Shown here one piece after another: positions 1 through 8,653 of a DNA stretch of 24,678 nucleotides (positions are counted from its first letter, which is position 1; the number at the start of each line of letters is the position of its first letter). The notes beneath the pieces are model-generated. The model saw only the letters and a list, made by a program, of their open reading frames with translations. It was not told where the DNA came from and made no database searches. The stretch comes from CAJBLF01 sp964463255. GTDB lineage: Bacteria > Patescibacteriota > Gracilibacteria > Absconditabacterales > Absconditicoccaceae. The position numbers and the translations under genes are program-made. The stretch covers positions 1 to 24,678 of the forward strand of contig CAYXBC010000037.1 of the NCBI GenBank assembly GCA_964463255.1, written 5' to 3'.

Positions 1-50
1 CATCTGCACCTATAACTAAGACACCTTCATTGATATCATCTGCGGCACCT

Positions 51-1976
51 ATGCAATGAAATCTTTCTATAGATTTTACCAAAAAAAACAATCTGAAAAC
101 TCCTTTTAAAGGGAAGAGACCTCTTCGTCCTCAAGGTGAAAAAATGAGTTCTGAAGCATTTATTCGTCAAAATAAAGTTTCAACACTTGCTGGAGTGAAA
201 GACCTCAGAAAACTTATCAAAAAAGATGAAATACCTGTAAAAGTAGGTAACCTTATTGGTTTGGAACAAGTAGGTCAATGTATGTTTATCGAATATAAAA
301 ATGATATCGTTATCGTCGATGCAGGAATGGAATTTGCTGCTAATGAAGAATTGGGAGCAGATTATATTATTCCCGATATCGCATATCTCAAGAAAAATAA
401 AAGTAAAATCAGAGGTATCCTCATCACTCATGGACATTTGGATCATGTCTGAGCTATAAAAAATATTATAGAGGAACTATGATATCCTATTATTTATACG
501 ACACCATTGGCTTTGGGAATCATCAAGAAAACTTTTGATGACATCAAAAAAGCAAATTTGATAAAATATAAAATCATCAATCCTGATCAAGATTTGATAA
601 AATTAGGATGTTTTACCGTAGAATTTATCAGGGTAAATCACAATATCCCTGAAAGTATGGCTTTGGCTATCTATACGCCAAAAGGAATAATCTTTGATTC
701 GGGTGATTTCAAGATCGATCATACACCATCGGTTGATAGACCGACTGATTTAGCAAAAATCGCAAGAATCGGTACAGAAGGCGTAAGACTTTATACCTGA
801 GATAGTCTTGGAGCACAAACACCTGGACGAGCAAAATCTGAAAAAGTCATCTGAGAAACGGTTGATTCTGAAATCAAAAATACCTCTTGAAGAATGGTTA
901 TCGCTACCTTTGCTACCAATATCGGTAGAGTCATTCAGATTGTCAATAGTGCTATCAGATACAATAGAGTAGTCTTCCTCTCTGGGAGATCTATGATTAA
1001 TAATGTTGATATCTGTCAACAACTTGGCTATATCAATGCCCCTAAAGGTATGATCCGCAAGCTTGATAATGAAGTCAACAATATGCCTAATGAAAGAGTT
1101 CTTATCCTTTGAACATGAGCACAATGAGAAGAATTTGCTGCGCTCACTAGAATGTCTAGAGGTGAACATCCACAGGTGACACTTAAAAAATGAGATACCA
1201 TTCTTCTCTCATCATCTACTATCCCTGGAAATGAACTTGCTATCGATAAAATGCTTAATAGCTTACTTTCTAAATGAGTGGATTTGATTACCAATAATGA
1301 AATGGATGTACATACCAGTGGTCATGGATATGCTGAAGATCATAAATTGTTCCTCAGTCTCATCAAACCTGAATACTTCTTGCCAGCATTTGATTCTATG
1401 AAACATAGATATGCACATAAAAAACTTGCTTTGGATCTTGGTATCCCAGAAGAGAATATCATTATGCCTGTAGAGAATGGTTCTATTATCGAAATGTATG
1501 ATGACGTTGTCTTGATATGAGATCAGAAACTCAAACTAGATACTATCATGATTGACGGAAAATGACAATGACATATGTCAGGTGAATATGTTATCAAAGC
1601 TCGTCATATTATGGCACAGAACTGAGTTGTTGCTCTTATCTTCAAGATAGATACCAAGACCAGCGATCTTATTGGAAATATCCAGATTGAATCCAGAGGA
1701 TTCGTTTATTCCAGCGAAGTGAAAACTATCCATACCCAGATTGTCGAATTTGCTAGAGCAAAATATAACGAGAACCAGAAGAAACGCATGGATATCAAAG
1801 AGAATCTCAGATTGATCAAAGAGGATCTTGGCGAATTTATCAATAAGATTATAGGTAGGATCCCTATGCTTATGCCTATGTATGTCTATATCAATAGAGA
1901 TGCTCAGGCAGGAGATATAGCTCCAGATGAAGCAGTCCTCGGTATGACGCTTGAGGAACAGTGATATGATGACTAG
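51..1976 (+). CDS. rnj: Ribonuclease J (metallo-beta-lactamase / beta-CASP RNase)
   Basis: Encodes a 641-aa RNase J, a 5'-3' exo- and endoribonuclease acting in cytoplasmic mRNA decay and rRNA maturation. Visible motifs are VDAGMEF, HGHLDH (residues 127-132) followed by a UGA-encoded Gly, the NHNIPES histidine, FDSGDFKID, the beta-CASP segment SSSTIPGNE, and HTSGHGYAED. A C-terminal domain of about 150 residues follows. At least 15 in-frame UGAs read as glycine; the true stop is TAG at 1974-1976. The final expected motif, usually P(V/I)HGEYR, reads PAFDSMKHRYAH, so the metal-binding His position is Phe447. The start is uncertain: the frame is open to the left edge, ATG 51 adds a basic 31-residue extension, and ATG 144 is preceded by AAGGTG. 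Family assignment is secure; start and catalytic competence are not. Confidence 0.93.
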
Positions 1977-2000
1977 TCTAGTATTTGTTTACATAGAGAA

Positions 2001-2028
2001 AAAATCCCGTATAAACGGGATTTTTTTT
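2001..2028 (+). terminator. Intrinsic terminator after RNase J
   Basis: A 9-bp perfect stem AAATCCCGT/ACGGGATTT (2002-2010 and 2015-2023) with loop ATAA is followed by a T run. The A run on the 5' side means it could also serve the convergent minus-strand gene ending at 2036. Confidence 0.85.
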
Positions 2029-2035
2029 ATTATTT

Positions 2036-3826
2036 TTATTGTTGTATATCGTTGGATTCTAGAATTTTCTTCAATATTACAGCTCTGAATCTACTTTCTT
2101 CCATCATCTTACTGATATGTTTATGTTTCATAAGATCTTCAGCTTTGACTCATGATTCTTTGAGTCAGAATGCGTTTACGAATCTCTGTGTTCATTCTTT
2201 GCAATTCCCTACCGCGTAAGAATCAGTCAAATCAAACTTTTCCTTAGGATTTGTTTTTAGGAATTCCAAAGCAATCTCCTTCTGTATCTTTTTAGAAGAC
2301 CGACTCAGCGTGTTTGTTCGCTCATTAATTACTTTCTCGTGAAGTTTCCTTTCCATATATGCTTCCCGGTAAGATCTCGGGAATTTTTCAAATAGCTCAG
2401 ATGGTAGAGTTTCCTCGTATTCCATATATTCCTTATCCAGGATATCAAATTTACTATTTATGTCTGATACTCTCTTTTCGTATATCATGCTATGATATCC
2501 TTGGACTCTCCTGTCCATGTGATTATCAAATTCTTCATATAGTTCATTAGTATCTACATTGTGTTCTTTGCATATCCTTTCAATCTCATATCAGAATATC
2601 ATCCACTCCTTCTTATTTTCTTTGCATGCCAGATCATTCTTTATCTCCCATCCATTTATCATGTTCGGGTATCCTGATACTTCAACTTCTATTTTTTCGT
2701 GTTCGATCCTGTTTGCTGATCAAATTGCTATCTCGTCTATATAGAGTTTATCTTCTGTTTTCTGTATAGGATGTTCGTCAAATACTTCCTTGATGAGTCA
2801 GAATGTTCAGAGACGGACGTATTTATCCTTATATTTTTTTATACCTACTTTTTGATCCGTGAATCTGCCTGTATCTTCTACATCAAATCAACGATTGATA
2901 CCTAAGAATACTTTGCCTATTGCATTGAAGTTGATCTCTTTAGGATCCATATTCGTCCTATAAGTGAAGGATACTTCTTGTTGTTCGAGATTCTCGTCAT
3001 AATAGGTCGTCCTAAATGTCATCAATGGTAGCTCCTCTATATGTGCTCATTTAGTTTTTATGACTTCTCACAAGAACTTTCCTGATCCATCAGGAGAAAG
3101 ATGATCTTTTTGGCTCAACAATACCATATCTACTCAAGCGCAATCTTTTATCACTGTCGGATGCTGTTCATCTACCAATCATCTATGTGTCAAAACTGCT
3201 ATATCCATTCAATTTATTTTTTGTCTTCCTCATAATTCAGGATGTGCAACATCCATTCTTGTTGTCGGTAAATATATGAGACTTGTCTTGCCTGCAAATA
3301 TATATCCGGCTCCTGATGCTCAGGTTCTTGAACTATAGTATTGTTTTCCCTTATAATCCTTTAGTAATTCTGCGTTTCCCGCTCAATCTACATCGTACAT
3401 TTTTCCTGTGTTTACTGATAATATAATATCACCTCATCCCCCCCCGTATTCTCGATTACGCTTATTGCTCTCTGCTATCACACTTCAGTATTTTTCTACT
3501 TGCTGCATGATGTTGGTATATTCTTTTTCTGTCATGTTTCTCTCGTCTATACGTTTTTGCAATGTGCTCTTAGCTCATGAAACAAGATAATTTGGTATGT
3601 CTTCATGTTCTCATTTGAGCTGATCTCTTGGTAATAGATTCATAATCTTTTTACTGGTCTCCTGGAGATCATATTCATCTTTATTGCTGAATATAAATTC
3701 TTCTCATTGAGGTCTATATTGACTATCATAATATCCTTCTTCACTGAGTCTATTGATTTTGTGACTCATATATTTGCTTAATTTTTCTTTTGAGATTGTT
3801 TGTCTCGTGGTGTCTGTCTTTTCCAT
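2036..3826 (-). CDS. Conserved-looking hypothetical protein, 596 aa
   Basis: A single open frame under code 25 runs from ATG at 3824-3826 to TAA at 2036-2038, interrupted only by UGA codons (for example 2591-2593, 2720-2722, 2798-2800, 3209-3211, 3320-3322). I do not recognise the family. The product is hydrophilic, without signal peptide or membrane segment. It has a Gly run (YGGGGGD, near residues 123-130), a middle region rich in beta-type sequence and Gly, and a charged, probably helical C-terminal third rich in Glu, Lys and Arg. No Shine-Dalgarno sequence is visible; upstream is AT-rich. It lies 119 bp downstream of the DHH-like gene on the same strand, so the two may be co-transcribed unless the hairpin between them terminates transcription. 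Its reality as a gene is well supported by length; the function is unknown. Confidence 0.85.
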
Positions 3827-3900
3827 GTTGTGTTGATTATGATTAAAAAATTTTTGCTTAGCATCTACGATGCTTTCTTATTTTTGGTATCCTATCGTAC

Positions 3901-3934
3901 TGGCAGGCAGCAAAGATATACAGTGCTGCTGCCA
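3901..3934 (-). other. Strong stem-loop between two minus-strand genes
   Basis: TGGCAGGCAGCA (3901-3912) pairs with TGCTGCTGCCA (3924-3934) with one bulged base and an 11-nt loop. It begins about a dozen bases after the stop of the upstream gene and is GC-rich against an AT-rich background. No U run follows, so it is not a canonical intrinsic terminator. It may protect an mRNA 3' end or be a repeat. Confidence 0.6.
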
Positions 3935-3945
3935 GATCTTTAGGA

Positions 3946-4710
3946 TTATTGCATACTTTCCCTTATATACTTCTGAATTTCTTCATGTTTGGGATATCCA
4001 CCTCGGTAGGCGTTTCCTCATTTTGTTCCTAATCAGGATCATCCGTTTCGTCCTTCAAATTTTGTTTTGAGTTCTTCACAGACCTTTCCGTCTCCAAAGA
4101 AGTTCACCTCTCCATCTCATGATAAGATCAGTAAATTCTTGTACTGACCGAATAATCTATCGGTTATTGTAGCACATTTGCTATGAGGAAGATGAACGAT
4201 GGTAAGCTGATCAGATTTTTCTACTTTGCTTAAGGCTTCCATAGCTTCTCTTTCCTGTTCCTGAGATATTCATTGTGCTTGTCTGTCCTTGAATCTGATG
4301 AGTCCTACGATCTTTGTGATTTCGTCTTTGTCACGAATTCACTCAGATAATAAGAGCTCAACCATAGCAGGTATATACCCACTATCATTTGCGGCGATGA
4401 GTTTGTGCTCTAGCGTAGGCTCCAATCATAGTACGTCCAAAACTTGGAGTAATGTCGCTTTTTCATGAGCTCTTGCTCAATGGTGATCTAATGATTTTAC
4501 ATGAGCATACGCTCATTCACCTGCTCATGCTAATTCACACGCATAGATATCTTGATCACTTGGACTTGGAATCTCTTCCTGGTAGTCGTCGATTTTTGCT
4601 CATCGTCCTAACTGTTTGTCCATAACCGTCTCTCAATGGTCATCTAAGACATCTTTAATTGTTTGCATTTCTAGGTCTTTACCTCACATAAGGAACTTTC
4701 TGTTTTTCAT
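3946..4710 (-). CDS. Putative DHH-family phosphoesterase-like protein
   Basis: 254 aa, ATG at 4708-4710, TAA at 3946-3948, with many UGA glycines. Residues 74-78 read LDHHG, the signature of the DHH phosphoesterase superfamily (RecJ, nanoRNase, inorganic pyrophosphatase). About 30 residues later LIAANDSGYIPAM places an Asp (109) where a further metal ligand could be. The C-terminus has Gly-rich segments (GGSGLGTKGG, then AYRGGYP) that could correspond to the substrate-binding GGGH region of a DHHA1 domain. The N-terminal Rossmann-type Asp motif is not obvious to me (DDHGET near residue 24 is a candidate). No helicase or OB domain is present. The assignment rests on motifs only; an unrelated protein with a chance DHH is possible. 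It precedes the 596-aa unknown on the same strand. Confidence 0.5.
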
Positions 4711-4795
4711 TTTCGTAAAAATAAGATATAAAAACTTGTTTTACACCCTATTTTAGGAAATCTTTTCTTTGTCTTTGTATAGGTATGCCAATGCT

Positions 4796-4877
4796 CTTGC
4801 AGTCCGTCGCAGATATACACTTTCATACACATTCGTTTTGATGGTTTTTATATCAGTGGCCTTGCAGTCCGTCGCAG
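4796..4877. repeat. Two 17-bp direct repeats, 65-bp period
   Basis: CTTGCAGTCCGTCGCAG is present exactly at 4796-4812 and 4861-4877, separated by 48 bp of unrelated AT-rich sequence. It is GC-rich relative to its surroundings. Only two copies are seen, so it is not a CRISPR array. A protein-binding site pair is the simplest reading. Confidence 0.7.
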
Positions 4878-5268
4878 TTAATCCACTCTTACAAAAAATC
4901 CACACTAGCTCTCGATAAAATATACAAGAAGACAACCTATCCTAATATATATAGGGTAGACTGTTGTTTTGCATATTGCACCGTCAAGCAGTGTGGATCC
5001 AAAAAACAGTTCTCGAAAAAATTTTGAGCATGGGACGAATAAAGTTCTCTTAACGATTAGCTATTATTCATCTGTGCAATAAGAATTATATCTAATTACA
5101 ACATAAAGTCAATAGAATATGTTTCTATTTAATACTATCCCTATTCCTTTGCTTCATCCTTTCGTATGATGCTGGTGTCGATATCTGCCCACTTGTGTCA
5201 TTCTCTCTCGATAAAAAATTGCAATGGCTTCCCATATCCATATATACATCCTTATAAGCAATCGAAAG

Positions 5269-5298
5269 TTCGACAATTCTTTTTTGTCAATGTATATT
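5269..5298 (+). promoter_or_regulatory. Possible promoter for the nuclease gene
   Basis: TTCGAC (5269-5274) and TATATT (5293-5298) are separated by 18 bp and lie 20 bp before the ATG at 5319. The match is partial, and AT-rich sequence gives many such hits. Confidence 0.3.
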
Positions 5299-5318
5299 TT
5301 AGTTGCTAATCATATCTC

Positions 5319-6308
5319 ATGAGAAGAGAGTTTAACCATTCCTTGACCCGATCAACGACGAGAATCACTATCCTCGAATATTGCAATAAGAAATACTATT
5401 TCAACTACTATCCTCATGCCTTGAAGCCAATCGATGAAAAACTTTGGCTAGACACCCTTCTCCTCAAAAATCTCAAAAGCATAGATATGCGGGTAGGTGA
5501 AAAGACGCATCATCTCCTCTCAGATTACCTGAGGGCTTTGAAGAGATGACCTTTGGATGTATCCCAGATCCAGAGTCTCAAGGATGTTGTAACGACTGAG
5601 ATGAACAGGGATTTTGAGATATCCAAGACTAGAGATTATACAACGTATGATAGAGACCGCAAATTTGGACTTTCCGAGCATTATTATGGTGAAAGTATTG
5701 ATGAAAAACTTCCTTATGCGATAGAAAAGGTCGTCCACAACCTCGATGTTTTCCTTGAAAGTGATCGGCATCAGAAAGTCCAGCATTATTTCACGACTGC
5801 AAAAACTGTTTTTGTCGAGCATCCGAGGGAAAAAGACTTCGAGAATATGAAACTCAATCTCGCTTCTATCCCTGAACTCCACAATCTCAACGTGATGGCT
5901 GCTCCAGATTTTGGTGTCGTATTTTCTGATAATAAATATCTGATTATAGACTGGAAAACCTGACAGGAGAAAATGGATATCGACTGAACCTCAGATCAGC
6001 TCAAAATCTATGCCCTCAAGACCATTCTCAAATCAAGGACCAATATCGATGATATCGAGATAGAAGGATATGAAGTCTACTTACCGAGTCTCAACAAAAT
6101 CGGAGGAAAGATTCAGAAAGTTGATATCGATTATATCGTCCAGAAACTTAAGGACGATATGGAGTATCAGAAACAATTTGTTGTCGATGGTGATATCCTC
6201 AAGAACGAGCCCTTGCCACATCAGAATTTCCCTAGGACTACTAGTGCTAAGAAATGTGCGAACTGTACGTTTAGGAAGGTGTGTGAAGACATGAAAAGTT
6301 TTGAATAA
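5319..6308 (+). CDS. PD-(D/E)XK nuclease with Fe-S cysteine cluster (RecB/Cas4-like)
   Basis: 329 aa, with UGA glycines at residues 77 and 215 and another nearby; the stop is TAA. The nuclease core is seen at residues 195-215, APDFGVVF then LIIDWKTG: Asp197, Asp211 and Lys213 fit the PD...(D/E)xK active site. Cys22 in ILEYCNKKYYF, together with Cys313, Cys316 and Cys322 near the C-terminus (CANCTFRKVC), gives the C-n-CX2CX5C pattern that binds a 4Fe-4S cluster in Cas4 and AddB. Such proteins cut or resect DNA ends, alone or as part of recombination or CRISPR adaptation machinery. No helicase, Cas1/Cas2 or repeat array lies nearby, so a CRISPR role is not supported by this window. It is a single-gene unit between a promoter-like region and a terminator. 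Confidence 0.85.
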
Positions 6309-6358
6309 CATTAAAACTTAATACCAATGAATAATGAATATATTTGCAAAATAGTGGA

Positions 6359-6387
6359 GGATAGTTTCAAACTATCCTTTTCTTTTT
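6359..6387 (+). terminator. Intrinsic terminator after the nuclease gene
   Basis: A 9-bp perfect stem GGATAGTTT/AAACTATCC (6359-6367 and 6369-6377), apparently with a minimal loop, is followed by TTTTCTTTTT. It lies about 50 bp after the TAA. Confidence 0.8.
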
Positions 6388-6393
6388 ATCAAT

Positions 6394-6421
6394 AAAAAAA
6401 CCCGTTTCAAAACGAAACGGG
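6394..6421 (-). terminator. Intrinsic terminator for the minus-strand pair 6434-6962
   Basis: CCCGTTTC (6401-6408) pairs with GAAACGGG (6414-6421). On the minus strand the stem is followed by a run of seven U. It lies 12 bp past the stop at 6434. Confidence 0.85.
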
Positions 6422-6433
6422 ATAATTTTTTGA

Positions 6434-6616
6434 TTATGCATAGACGATTTCGATTCCGCAGAATTCTGCCATTTCTTTGAGTGTTGTTTCCCAATCGGAA
6501 TCTTCCATAGCGTCGTTGAATTTGCTGATGTTGATGCTACGGCCGATACTTTTGTTTGCCCAATCTACTATCTTTTGGATAGTGGCTTGTTTGTCGATTC
6601 TTTCATCATGTGCCAT
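6434..6616 (-). CDS. Small hypothetical protein, 60 aa
   Basis: ATG at 6614-6616, TAA at 6434-6436. It is acidic and probably helical, with no Gly encoded by UGA, no signal peptide and no membrane segment. I do not recognise it. It follows the 106-aa gene by 25 bp on the same strand and is followed directly by an intrinsic terminator, which supports it as the last gene of a two-gene unit. Confidence 0.65.
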   Translation of the reverse strand: MAHDERIDKQATIQKIVDWANKSIGRSINISKFNDAMEDSDWETTLKEMAEFCGIEIVYA

Positions 6617-6641
6617 GTCTTATACTTTTTTACGTTTTGAT

Positions 6642-6962
6642 TTACCGTTTCTTTTTCATGTACTTTCGTATCGCTTTGACCAGATCTTTGCTAGTAAATG
6701 GTGTAGTCAAAAACTTCATTGCGCGTGAAGAATCTTTGCAATATTCAAACTCCTGTTTTTCATTGCACTCTCTGAGGAGTATCAATTCCCATATATCAAA
6801 GCTTTCATTTATTTCAATCAGCTCGATTGTGGTTTTTGATCTTTCTTCGATATGCTCTAAATCTTTTACTATCATGGTGTGTTTTTCCCCGGTTCTTTGT
6901 GTTCCGATGATTATCGCACCTTTCCTTAACTCATGTAACGAGGTTATTGGTTTCTTTTTCAT
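6642..6962 (-). CDS. Small hypothetical protein, 106 aa
   Basis: ATG at 6960-6962, TAA at 6642-6644, no in-frame UGA. The N-terminal half looks like a small beta-rich fold (GAIIIGTQRTGEKHTMIVKD); the C-terminal third is basic and helical, ending KAIRKYMKKKR. That tail could contact nucleic acid, but this is a guess from composition. It is the first gene of a two-gene unit with a good promoter-like sequence upstream. No family recognised. Confidence 0.7.
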   Translation of the reverse strand: MKKKPITSLHELRKGAIIIGTQRTGEKHTMIVKDLEHIEERSKTTIELIEINESFDIWELILLRECNEKQEFEYCKDSSRAMKFLTTPFTSKDLVKAIRKYMKKKR

Positions 6963-6980
6963 ATTTTTTTCTTTTGCGTA

Positions 6981-7008
6981 TTTTTATCTAATTATCATTA
7001 AATGTCAA
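6981..7008 (-). promoter_or_regulatory. Probable promoter for the 6962-6434 unit
   Basis: On the minus strand a perfect TTGACA (7003-7008) is followed after 16 bp by TAAAAA (6981-6986), 18 bp upstream of the ATG. The -35 match is strong, the -10 weak. Confidence 0.5.
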
Positions 7009-7021
7009 TCTTTTTATTTAA

Positions 7022-7049
7022 TTGACTTTCTATGTTAAATATATATAGT
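7022..7049 (+). promoter_or_regulatory. Probable promoter for the lipoprotein gene
   Basis: TTGACT (7022-7027) and TATAGT (7044-7049), 16-bp spacer, end 31 bp before the ATG at 7081. It stands back to back with the minus-strand promoter at 6981-7008. Confidence 0.55.
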
Positions 7050-7080
7050 ATATTTTATAAAAACATAAAAAAATCATTAT

Positions 7081-7470
7081 ATGAAAACAATTTATTATGT
7101 TCTTGTTCTGCTTTTTATGGTTGGAACCATTGCCTGTAATGATTCAAAGGTAGAAGTTCGTACACCTTCTAACGATGCTGGTGCTTTCCATCTTAGTGCT
7201 AAAGAATCTCAGGGACAGTATTTGGAGGTGACTATTATCAACACTCAACCTGATGCTAAAGGCTTCGCGTATGCGGATTGTACTCAAACGCAGGGTTTCA
7301 GTGTTCTTCCCGAACAGTTACGTTTTTGCTTCCAGGATACATCAACCATCAAATTATTGATTGGTCATACCCTGAAGCTCTATCAGATTAAAGAAAGAAA
7401 GGATGGAACCGGTCTTGCTTTGCAAGATCAACAATCTATCTATCTACAAGTTTTTTTTGGGATTCATTGA
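7081..7470 (+). CDS. Small lipoprotein, unknown function
   Basis: The N-terminus MKTIYYVLVLLFMVGTIAC is a lipoprotein signal peptide with lipobox-like GTIAC (Cys19), so the product should be membrane anchored and face outward. The remaining 110 residues are soluble, apparently beta-rich, with a second Cys pair; I recognise no domain. The listed end is the UGA at 7468-7470, which in this code should be Gly. A perfect terminator begins at 7487. Read through as Gly, the frame would pass the terminator and continue antisense through the next gene to 8025. A single extra T in the T8 run at 7451-7458 would instead bring the gene to TAA at 7482-7484, just before the terminator. All nine internal glycines are GGN. 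Either slippage, a sequencing indel, or an imported gene using UGA as stop would explain this. Confidence 0.7.
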   Translation: MKTIYYVLVLLFMVGTIACNDSKVEVRTPSNDAGAFHLSAKESQGQYLEVTIINTQPDAKGFAYADCTQTQGFSVLPEQLRFCFQDTSTIKLLIGHTLKLYQIKERKDGTGLALQDQQSIYLQVFFGIH

Positions 7471-7486
7471 TTACTTATTTCTAACG

Positions 7487-7505
7487 GCGGGTATACCCGC
7501 TTTTT
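7487..7505 (+). terminator. Intrinsic terminator after the lipoprotein gene
   Basis: Perfect palindrome GCGGGTATACCCGC (7487-7500) followed by TTTTT. It separates the lipoprotein gene from the convergent glycosyltransferase, which stops at 7506. Confidence 0.85.
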
Positions 7506-8636
7506 CTATTCTTGGATAAAGTGTGGAAAGATTTTTATTTTGTCTACTTGAATTTTATATGATTTGTGAAGGATGTCTTTCATAAATCCGGATGGTACCA
7601 GGAAAGTCTCTATGTTTTTTTGGAGCTGGTTTCTGATGAGCGAAAGAGATATATATTTACCTATCATCGCTAGTTTTTTTATGGGATTTTTGGTAGGGGA
7701 GGATGCGAGGAAATGGTTCAAGGTGAATGGTGTTTTGATTTGATGCTCGTTGGTTAATTGGCTTGGGAAGGGAAAGAAATATCCTAAATCATGGAACATC
7801 ATCCGTTTCTTCGCTGTAGTGTGTTTACTTGCTTGCAATGGTGCCCAGCCGAGATATCTCATGACGCTGTTGTATCGGATGAGATCAGGTTTCATCTTTT
7901 GTATTTTTCTACGTAGCTTAATCGCTTCCCAAAAATTCCCTATGCCTGTCAGAATGCCTATATATTTTGCTAGTTTGCCTCGTGGTCCCGATGGGACTGT
8001 TCATCAGCAGAGCTGGACTTCATAGCCATGCTGCTGGAGTAGTTCTTTTGCATCATTGATATACGTCTCTATCCCGCCAATCTTATTGATGAAATCAGAG
8101 ACTATGAGTATCTTTTTGACTTCTTTGCCTGCGAGTGCATGAAAACCAACGATTCGACTATCTTTACTATAATTTTGGATGTTGAATTTTGGATGTTGAA
8201 TGTCGGAATTTTTTTTATTTATTACTTCTTGTATCAGGTGATGAAGTTTCTGTCCTGTAGTGGTTCATGATTGGTGGGTGAGATCGAGTTGGGGTTCAAT
8301 AAAATCTTTGAGCCCTCATTTGGCGTATCAGATGACGGGAAGTCATCGCTTGATTGCATTCAAAGCAGAAAGACCAAATGATTCCAGGCATTCTGATGGC
8401 ATGAGGCAGTACTGACAATTTCCTACATATCTTTTGATCTCTTCTATGCTTTTTCGTCAGAAAAAATGGATATTTGCGTTTGTGTTTGCTAATTCTTGGA
8501 TTTTTGTTTCTCCACTTCATGAGCCGAAGATAAAGAGTTCGAAGGGTAAATTTTCTGAGAATAACTCAATCATTTCGATGATGCCATCGAATCATTTTTC
8601 CTTTTCAAGTCTGCCAAAGTAAAGAAGTCACAACAT
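7506..8636 (-). CDS. GT4-like glycosyltransferase with circularly permuted GT-B domains
   Basis: 376 aa, ATG at 8634-8636, TAG at 7506-7508, one frame under code 25. Residues 1 to about 140 are a GT4 C-terminal (nucleotide-sugar binding) domain: YFGRLEKEKGFD at the start, IFGSGSGE, then PSECLESFGLSALNAIKRG and LPVIGYAKGG. From about residue 174 comes what is normally the N-terminal domain: KKILIVSDFINKIGGIETY, then FHDLGYFF, and near 345 FLVPSGFMKDIL. The protein ends at KIFPHFIQE, exactly at the usual hinge between domains, while its N-terminus begins exactly after that hinge. The domain order is therefore C then N. In the EX7E region the second Glu is Asn. It likely transfers a sugar to a glycan or lipid at the cytoplasmic membrane face. 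A fusion of two half genes is an alternative. Confidence 0.8.
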
Positions 8637-8653
8637 AGTTTATATAATTTTTT

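Larger units (their letters stand above)
4711..5318. other. Long non-coding region with a short direct repeat
   Basis: About 600 bp between divergent genes. It holds two identical 17-bp direct repeats (CTTGCAGTCCGTCGCAG, 4796-4812 and 4861-4877), an AT-rich hairpin CTATCCT/AGGGTAG (4937-4943 and 4953-4959, one mismatch) and a duplicated CTCTCGATAAAA. Only short ORFs occur: 60 aa at 4753-4935 (-) and 61 aa at 5064-5249 (-, preceded by AAGGA). Neither resembles a known protein. I see no tRNA, RNase P or tmRNA. A small RNA gene is possible but unproven. Confidence 0.45.

Noticed and set aside
144..1976. RNase J as a pseudogene with many nonsense codons
   Set aside because: All interruptions are UGA at Gly positions and the frame is otherwise intact, so recoding explains it.
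4753..4935. 60-aa minus-strand ORF
   Set aside because: It spans the 17-bp direct repeats, has no UGA, no ribosome site and no protein-like pattern.
5064..5249. 61-aa minus-strand ORF preceded by AAGGA
   Set aside because: The length is within chance for two-stop code in AT-rich DNA, the composition is odd, and an overlapping 38-aa frame competes. Kept only as a note on the non-coding region.
7750..8025. Plus-strand ORF as a continuation of the lipoprotein
   Set aside because: It is antisense to the glycosyltransferase and would require transcription through a strong terminator.
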